In this document: positions 6,465-11,412 of the stretch, piece by piece
How the letters are laid out: each line of letters opens with the position of its first letter
Position numbering within the stretch: position 1 is the stretch's first letter
Assembly: GCA_900551365.1 (NCBI GenBank)
Contig: URVZ01000057.1
Span: forward strand, 1 to 11,412
From: an uncultured Collinsella sp.
GTDB taxonomy: Bacteria; Actinomycetota; Coriobacteriia; Coriobacteriales; Coriobacteriaceae
Reading direction: 5' to 3'
Length of the DNA stretch: 11,412 nucleotides
Position numbers and translations under genes: made by a program
The notes under the pieces: model-generated
What the model was told of the DNA's origin: nothing
Seen by the model: the letters and a program-made list of their open reading frames with translations, nothing else
Database searches by the model: none

Positions 6465-8894
6465 CTACTTGCTGATCGCGCCCGTCATATAGATAAACTG
6501 CACGCGATTTATATGTCCGCCCTGCTCGCCGTTGACAAAGTCCGTCGGCGTAAAGCCGGGGTTGAGCATTTCCTCGATCTTGTCCTTAACGGTGTCGATG
6601 ACCTGAGTATCGAGATTGCTCGTTCGGTCGGTAAGCTCCTGCATGCCGTTGCCGAGCTCGGATGCGCCGCTGGCAAGCGTACCTGCACCCGAGGAGAGAA
6701 GATTCATGCCGCTAGCAAGGCTAGCAGCACCTGTCTTGAGCTGCGCCGCACCGTTGTTGAGCTGTGATGCGCCGTTGGCAAGCGCGGGCGTGGCACCGTT
6801 GAGCTGCTGTGTGCCCGCAGCAAGCTGGTCGGTGCCCGCGGCAAGAGCCGCGGCGCCATCGCTCAGCTGACCCGCGCCCGTTGCTGCAGAGCCAACACCG
6901 GCGACAAGACCGGGGTTCACGGCCGTGGGGTTTGCCGGGTTGATCGCGCTGTTCATATAGGCGATGGCTCCGGCCAGGCTCAGCTGTTGGCCATCCTGGA
7001 CAGTGGTGTAGCCCTGAATGGCGCTATCGAGCGCGGTGACGGCACCCTGGGCGCCGCCCTGGGCGCCGGCCGCCTGGGCCAAAGTCGTAACCTGATCGGT
7101 AAGCGTGCCAAACATGGACTCGGCACCCTTAAGGCCCTGCGACACCTGCGTGTTAAGACCCTGCGCGCCCGCAACGGCATTGGATGCAGAATCGAGAAGC
7201 GCGGTAAGACCCGTCGCATCGGCGCTCGATGCCGCCGTGGCGGCGGCATCCGCGCTGGTAGCAGCACTGCCGGCACTTGCGGTGGCGGCATCCAGCTGTG
7301 CCGTAGCCTCGCTTAGCTTGGCTGCCGCAGCCTTGGCGGAGTCGAGATCGGCCGCGTTATCCAGCGCGTCCTGAGCATCGGCGACCGCCGCCTTGGCAGC
7401 GGCAATAGATGCAACGGTGCTCTCGGCGCCAGCCTTTGCGCTCTCGGCGTTAGCCTTTGCCGCATCGTTGCCCATGGCGCTCGCGGCCTGCTTTGCCCCG
7501 CCGAGCGCCTGCTGTGCACCGGCAAGGTACTGCCCCTCGCCGCTGAGCGCCGCCGTAAGACCCTGCGGCCCGTACAGCGCGCTGTAGGCGTTGCCCGACG
7601 TAGCGGTCACGGCGTCCTGGGCCGCCTTGGCCGCAGCCTGCGCCTTGGCAAGGTTTGCCTCCTGAGCCTGCTTGCCCAGCGTCAGCGCGTCGACGTACGT
7701 ATCGGACCCAGCGGCAATTCCACTTATGCCGCCCGAGATCTGCTGTGCGCTCCCCTGCAGCTTGGAAAGGCCCGCCGAAAGATCGGACGCACCGCCCTTA
7801 AGCTGCACGGCACCGGCATTAACCCCCTCGGCACCGGCATTAAGGTTGCTCACGCCTTCGACCAGCGTGGGGACCTGCGCGTTGAGCTGACTCGTACCCG
7901 CCGCGAGCGCAGCGGCGCCACTGGACAGCGTGCCGGCACCGGTATTGGCCGTGGCAAGCGAGGCCGCGAGCGTCTTGACACCGTCGGCAACCTGGCCAGC
8001 ACCGCTATTGGCCGTAGCAATACCGTTGGAGAGCTCCACGAGCTGGCTCGTATCCATGCTGCTCGAGTCCACATCGATGGCAAGATTCAGCGGCACGCCG
8101 ACAATCTGCCAGCCATCAAACTCAAAATCCTCAACATCGGTCGTAATGGTGTAGTCTCCGGTGCTGCCGGGAATCACCATGTAGGTAAGCTGCGTGTTGG
8201 AGCCGTTGGCAGCAACCGTGGCGCCCTCAGCCTCAATATCGTGTGCCTCGGCATCCTTAAGCTGACCGGTAATCTGAACCAGGTAGTTATCGGCATAATC
8301 GCCACCGGTATAGTCGTCATTCTTTTCGACCTTGAGCTTCATGGTGAGCTTGCCGCTCTTGCCCGCCAAATCCTTGGCGTCGATATCGCGGCCATCGAGC
8401 TGGTATGCTACGGTGACGTTCCACGGCATCTGAGTGTTCTTGTCCAGATCGCCCTGGTAGACAAAGTCCTGCACTCCCTGGCCCGTAACGGCAACCGACC
8501 CGCTGTCGTCCGTTAGTTTTTGAGTCGTCGATAGGTTGGTCACTTTGTTATAGGTGCCGGCATCGTCGATCTTGACGCCCTTATTGGCCTCGAAGCTATT
8601 GACCACGTAAACACCCGTGCGATTGCCGTCGGCATCGGTTTTGACGTATACGACCTGGTTTTTCTTATATCCCGGCGTGCTGTTATCGGAGTCCGTCGCC
8701 ATCTGTTCACTCGTAGCCGAGGCAGCGCTCGTCGACCCTACGCCGTCGGCGAACACAACGGCACCGGGAACGGTAAGGGCCACGGTCAGACCGGCGGCAA
8801 GAGCGAGCGCAGCGATGCGCTTATGGGGACGACGTACAAGATCGCGTTGGGCTTTGAGCTCTTTCGAAGCGGTATCAGTGGTATGGGTATGCAT
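6465..8894 (-). CDS. Exported heptad-repeat protein (YhgE/Pip-like XXXLXXG repeats), partner of MMPL transporter
   Basis: An 809-aa protein with a basic N-terminus (RRPHKR), a hydrophobic segment at about 27-48 and a possible signal peptidase site after VVFA at residue 49. A beta-rich domain (about 70-290) follows. XXXLXXG-type heptads occupy about 285-397 and 673-755 (for example QLNNGAAQLKTGAASLASG), with an alanine-rich coiled coil at about 405-640 between them. The C-terminus (INRVQFIYMTGAI) is a conserved-looking ending of the MMPL-associated short form. Unlike true YhgE/Pip proteins, it has no C-terminal membrane segments. It probably acts outside the membrane, long and extended, with the transporter encoded just upstream. 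ATG 8894 is chosen because GGAAGGAAT at 8901-8909 precedes it and a signal peptide follows; the open frame beyond it only overlaps the transporter gene. The 32-base gap to that gene indicates an operon. Function unknown. Confidence 0.88.
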   Translation of the reverse strand: MHTHTTDTASKELKAQRDLVRRPHKRIAALALAAGLTVALTVPGAVVFADGVGSTSAASATSEQMATDSDNSTPGYKKNQVVYVKTDADGNRTGVYVVNSFEANKGVKIDDAGTYNKVTNLSTTQKLTDDSGSVAVTGQGVQDFVYQGDLDKNTQMPWNVTVAYQLDGRDIDAKDLAGKSGKLTMKLKVEKNDDYTGGDYADNYLVQITGQLKDAEAHDIEAEGATVAANGSNTQLTYMVIPGSTGDYTITTDVEDFEFDGWQIVGVPLNLAIDVDSSSMDTSQLVELSNGIATANSGAGQVADGVKTLAASLATANTGAGTLSSGAAALAAGTSQLNAQVPTLVEGVSNLNAGAEGVNAGAVQLKGGASDLSAGLSKLQGSAQQISGGISGIAAGSDTYVDALTLGKQAQEANLAKAQAAAKAAQDAVTATSGNAYSALYGPQGLTAALSGEGQYLAGAQQALGGAKQAASAMGNDAAKANAESAKAGAESTVASIAAAKAAVADAQDALDNAADLDSAKAAAAKLSEATAQLDAATASAGSAATSADAAATAASSADATGLTALLDSASNAVAGAQGLNTQVSQGLKGAESMFGTLTDQVTTLAQAAGAQGGAQGAVTALDSAIQGYTTVQDGQQLSLAGAIAYMNSAINPANPTAVNPGLVAGVGSAATGAGQLSDGAAALAAGTDQLAAGTQQLNGATPALANGASQLNNGAAQLKTGAASLASGMNLLSSGAGTLASGASELGNGMQELTDRTSNLDTQVIDTVKDKIEEMLNPGFTPTDFVNGEQGGHINRVQFIYMTGAISK

Positions 8895-8926
8895 TGCGGT
8901 ATTCCTTCCAACTGCTTTGTAAAACG

Positions 8927-11053
8927 TTACTGAGCGGAGCCGTCCGCAGCCGATGCCTCGGTGGTATCCGAAACCGGATCCTGGGCATCCTTGGGCAAAA
9001 AATGAGCTTTGAGCGTGGTCTTGCCGATGAGGCCATCGAGCACATACAGGAAACCCGGCAGCGCAAAGAGTACGGCGACTAGGGAGATGCTCACGCCGAC
9101 GCCCAGGAACCAGCCGATCTGCTTGAGCACGCCGTGGCTCGAGATCGCATGGATCAGGAAGCCACTGATCAGCAGAACCGATCCAGAGGTCAAAACAGGA
9201 ATCGTGCAAGCTTCCATGGTCTCGAGTAGCGCTTCGCGCTTATGCATGGTCACGCGGTCCTCACGATAGCGGTCAGCAATCAGGATGCCGTAGTCGACGG
9301 CAACGCCCAGCTGGATGGAGCTCACAATTAAGTAGGCGAGGAAGAACTCGTGCATACCGGTGTAGAGCGGTGCAGCAAAGTTGATCCAGATCGAGGTCTC
9401 AATCACGAGCACCAAGATGATCGGCAGGCTCAGCGACTTGGTGGCCAGCAGCAAGACCGCGAACACGGCCACGACGGCGATGAGGTCGACCTTGCCCTTA
9501 TCGACGGTGATGGTGTCCTTAAGGTCGGTGGTGCTCACGCCCTCGCCGGCGAGCATTGCCTTACCCGGATAATGTTTGTCCGCGATACAACGAATCTTCT
9601 TGACCAGCTTAAATGTACTCGGACCCTCGTAGGGCGCGGTAACCGTGAGCACCAAACGGCTGTAGTGCTCTCCCTCCACCAGATCGAGCGTGTCCTTTTC
9701 GGCCATGCCCGTGGGGATATAGGGACTCGCAACGTCAACATAGCTCTGGATGGACTTGACCTCGGGGAGCGCCTTGAGCTCATTGGAGAGTGCCTGCTCC
9801 TCGCTCACCTCTCCACGGGGAACGAGCACAACGTAGGTATCGGAGTTGCCAAAGACCTCCTTGACCTTGTCCATATCCTGACCAAGCCGCGTATCCGAAC
9901 CAAAAATGTGCGAAGTGCCGTAGTAGTACGTGATATCGCTGGAGGTCGATGCCACACGCGCAGGGTAAACCACGGCGAGGATCACGACGGCAGCGGGGAT
10001 ACAGACCTTGAGCACCAGACGGGCGAACTTACCCAGCGGCGGGACAAAGGGTCTGTGCTGCGATTTTTGCACAAAGCCATCGAACTGAACGAACATCGAA
10101 GGAACAAAGGTAAAGACCGATACCAGGCTGATGGCGATACCCTTTGCAAGGGCAAGACCAAGGTCGGGGCCGATCTTAAACTGCATGGCGGCAAGCGCGA
10201 TAAAGCCGATGCAGACCGTGCAACCGCTCGAAAACACGGCGACCGAGGACAGGCAGCACGACTGCACCATGTCTTCGGCAACGCTGCCGTGGCGGCCACG
10301 CTCCTCGTTAAAGCGGTGCAGCAAAAAGACCGAGAAGTCCAGCGCGATGGCAACCTGCAAAATGGAGCCCGCAGAGTTGGTGACAAAGCTAATCTCGCCA
10401 AAGATGAGGTTGGTGCCCCAGTTGATAAACACCGAGACGCCCAGGCCCAGCAGCACCAGGATGGGTTCGGCCCAGCTGGTAGTCGTGATGACCAGAATCA
10501 CGAAGATAATCGCTATGACAGCGACCGTGATAATGCTGATCTGCTGCTCGGTCGATGTGGTGGCGAGCGCGTTAGACATGGCCGAGCCCGTAATGGCGCC
10601 CTCGTCGCCCACGATATCTCGAATAGCGTCGGTTGCCTCGATCTCCTTTTCGGAATTAACCGTCACCGTAAACAGGGCGTTGTTCTTTTTGTAATAGGTC
10701 TCAACGGTGTCTTTGTCTTGCGTGGCAAGCGGCTGATCGATATCTGCCGCGTCGTCAAGCCATAGGACCTCCTCGACGCCGTCGACCTTTTTGATTTTGT
10801 CCTTGTATTTGAGCGCCTGAGCGATCGAGACATTGGGCACCATAACGCGACAGTTGGGAATGTCACCCTCAAACTCATCACCCATGGTATTCAGAGCGAC
10901 GGTCGACGCCGCTTCGTCGGGCAGATAGCTCGTAATGTCGTAGTTAACGCCTACAAACTGGCGCAGGAACAGGCATACCAGTGCTGCCACCGCATAGAAC
11001 GCGATGATGGGTTTGCGGTGCTTCACGACCCATCGAAATAGCTTCTCTTTCAA
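8927..11053 (-). CDS. MMPL/RND-family membrane transporter
   Basis: A protein of about 708 aa with the RND-like twofold layout: one membrane helix near the N-terminus (about 18-38), a large outer loop to about 170, a five-helix bundle at about 173-325, another helix at about 347-366, a second outer loop (367-525), a second bundle (525-680) and a short acidic tail. Repeated helix-4-type motifs are visible: IALDFSVFLLHRFNEER in the first half and VAVDYGILIADRYREDR in the second, where the aspartates fit proton-relay positions. MMPL proteins export lipids or other envelope compounds; the substrate is unknown. Two TTG codons compete as start. TTG 11053 is seven bases from GGAGG (11061-11065), while TTG 11059 is only one base away, so 11053 is preferred (710 aa from the other). 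It is the first gene of an operon with the heptad-repeat protein. Confidence 0.9.
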   Translation of the reverse strand: MKEKLFRWVVKHRKPIIAFYAVAALVCLFLRQFVGVNYDITSYLPDEAASTVALNTMGDEFEGDIPNCRVMVPNVSIAQALKYKDKIKKVDGVEEVLWLDDAADIDQPLATQDKDTVETYYKKNNALFTVTVNSEKEIEATDAIRDIVGDEGAITGSAMSNALATTSTEQQISIITVAVIAIIFVILVITTTSWAEPILVLLGLGVSVFINWGTNLIFGEISFVTNSAGSILQVAIALDFSVFLLHRFNEERGRHGSVAEDMVQSCCLSSVAVFSSGCTVCIGFIALAAMQFKIGPDLGLALAKGIAISLVSVFTFVPSMFVQFDGFVQKSQHRPFVPPLGKFARLVLKVCIPAAVVILAVVYPARVASTSSDITYYYGTSHIFGSDTRLGQDMDKVKEVFGNSDTYVVLVPRGEVSEEQALSNELKALPEVKSIQSYVDVASPYIPTGMAEKDTLDLVEGEHYSRLVLTVTAPYEGPSTFKLVKKIRCIADKHYPGKAMLAGEGVSTTDLKDTITVDKGKVDLIAVVAVFAVLLLATKSLSLPIILVLVIETSIWINFAAPLYTGMHEFFLAYLIVSSIQLGVAVDYGILIADRYREDRVTMHKREALLETMEACTIPVLTSGSVLLISGFLIHAISSHGVLKQIGWFLGVGVSISLVAVLFALPGFLYVLDGLIGKTTLKAHFLPKDAQDPVSDTTEASAADGSAQ

Positions 11054-11060
11054 CCTCAAT

Positions 11061-11065
11061 CCTCC
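11061..11065 (-). promoter_or_regulatory. Ribosome binding site that decides the MMPL start
   Basis: GGAGG on the minus strand. It is followed by A, then TTG (11059-11057), AGG, then a second TTG (11053-11051). Only the second TTG has normal spacing (seven bases). No in-frame ATG exists near the N-terminus. Confidence 0.7.
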
Positions 11066-11093
11066 ATAACGCTCAGCCTATGTTTTGCTCTTT

Positions 11094-11122
11094 GTTATAT
11101 TCCACATTTGGTAGTTATACAA
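11094..11122 (-). promoter_or_regulatory. Probable sigma-70-type promoter of the MMPL operon
   Basis: On the minus strand, -35 TTGTAT (11117-11122) and -10 TATAAC (11094-11099) are separated by exactly 17 bases. The -10 matches consensus at five of six positions, the -35 at three. The predicted leader is about 30 bases. The two boxes also form a loose dyad (TTGTATA ... TATAACAA), which could suit a repressor (inference). Confidence 0.6.
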
Positions 11123-11380
11123 CATGTGTAGGATAAAGGCGCCATAAAGATATGCGATTGACGCGGTCCCGGAGCCAAAACAGCCGCTGCAGAAGCAGTT
11201 CGGATAGTCCTCAGCGGAAACTGCATCCCAGTTTTTAGACGAAAAACGGGATATGGTTTCTGGTTGGCCTAGATAATCGTCAGATTTAGCTGAGCGTCTG
11301 CCCCTATGTTTCCAAATGAATACGGTGTGAGCTGCGGACAAGGATTTTCCCCGCAAGCACTCTAGTATGCTAAAGTACCC
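11123..11380. other. Gene-free upstream region
   Basis: About 260 bases of lower GC content than the genes around it. A 92-codon open frame on the minus strand (11078-11356) crosses it. That frame contains the operon promoter and the repeat hairpin, has no good ribosome binding site that I can see, and does not look like a protein, so I do not call it. The region holds the hairpin listed at 11215-11262. Confidence 0.5.
11215..11262. repeat. Further copy of the 15-nt inverted-motif hairpin
   Basis: The copy at 11215-11229 (CGGAAACTGCATCCC) differs by one base from the reverse complement of the copy at 6172-6186. Its partner at 11248-11262 (GGGATATGGTTTCTG) pairs with it. Inside, GTTTTT (11231-11236) and AAAAAC (11242-11247) extend the stem, leaving a five-base loop. 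Confidence 0.75.
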
Positions 11381-11411
11381 AGAAGACCGGCGGAGCTATG
11401 CCGGTCTTCTG
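11380..11411. repeat. 12-bp perfect hairpin at window edge, possible terminator
   Basis: Arms 11380-11391 and 11400-11411 pair perfectly around the loop GGAGCTAT. The window ends one base later, so a T-run cannot be judged. No gene in the window ends here on either strand; it may belong to a gene beyond the edge or to a leader RNA. Confidence 0.6.
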
Positions 11412-11412
11412 T

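Noticed and set aside
8895..9209. N-terminal extension of the heptad-repeat ORF
   Set aside because: It overlaps the MMPL coding sequence, lacks a ribosome binding site, and would bury the evident signal peptide.
9350..10765. Plus-strand open frame of 471 codons
   Set aside because: Antisense to the MMPL gene; highly charged, without membrane segments or motifs.
11078..11356. Minus-strand open frame of 92 codons
   Set aside because: It contains the MMPL promoter and the repeat hairpin, and its composition is not protein-like. A small leader protein cannot be excluded, but nothing supports it.

Overview
The window looks like a GC-rich chromosome of a Collinsella-like member of the Coriobacteriia. 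The basis is the protein content (phosphoketolase, tandem UTRA regulators, an MMPL gene paired with a heptad-repeat exported protein) and codon use. This is judgement from the sequence, not a database result. The first ~650 bases do not match the rest: they encode part of a DUF5693-type membrane-anchored protein of the kind found in gut Clostridia, joined in frame to a phosphoketolase that lacks its N-terminal domain. I read this as a chimeric junction, probably from assembly, unless long reads show otherwise.

Layout. 1-2280 (+): chimeric ORF, DUF5693 part plus the central and C-terminal phosphoketolase part. 2281-2695: intergenic region with two very long perfect hairpins (37 bp and 32 bp stems). 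Their stems differ, but they share an identical 23-nt apical core in opposite orientations. 2696-3187 (+): small unrecognised protein. 3223-3990 and 3975-4688 (+): two overlapping GntR/UTRA regulators ending in a rho-independent terminator. 4689-4963: leader region with two GGTATTAA-type direct repeats. 4964-6025 (+): FrlB-like double-SIS sugar-phosphate enzyme, followed by a strong terminator. 6111-6464: non-coding, carrying three consecutive hairpins built from one 15-nt motif, then a likely terminator for the minus-strand operon. 11053-6465 (-): two-gene operon of an MMPL/RND-type transporter and an exported heptad-repeat protein, with a recognisable promoter at 11094-11122. 11123-11412: no convincing gene. 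It holds another hairpin of the same 15-nt motif family and a 12-bp perfect hairpin at the edge.

How the parts may work together. The phosphoketolase would feed central carbon metabolism if intact. The two UTRA regulators probably sense phosphorylated sugars or similar effectors and plausibly control the SIS gene next to them. The MMPL and heptad-repeat proteins probably form one envelope export or cell-surface system. The least explained elements are the paired hairpins with a constant loop and variable stems at 2303-2574, and the dispersed 15-nt inverted-motif family at 6139-6321 and 11215-11262.
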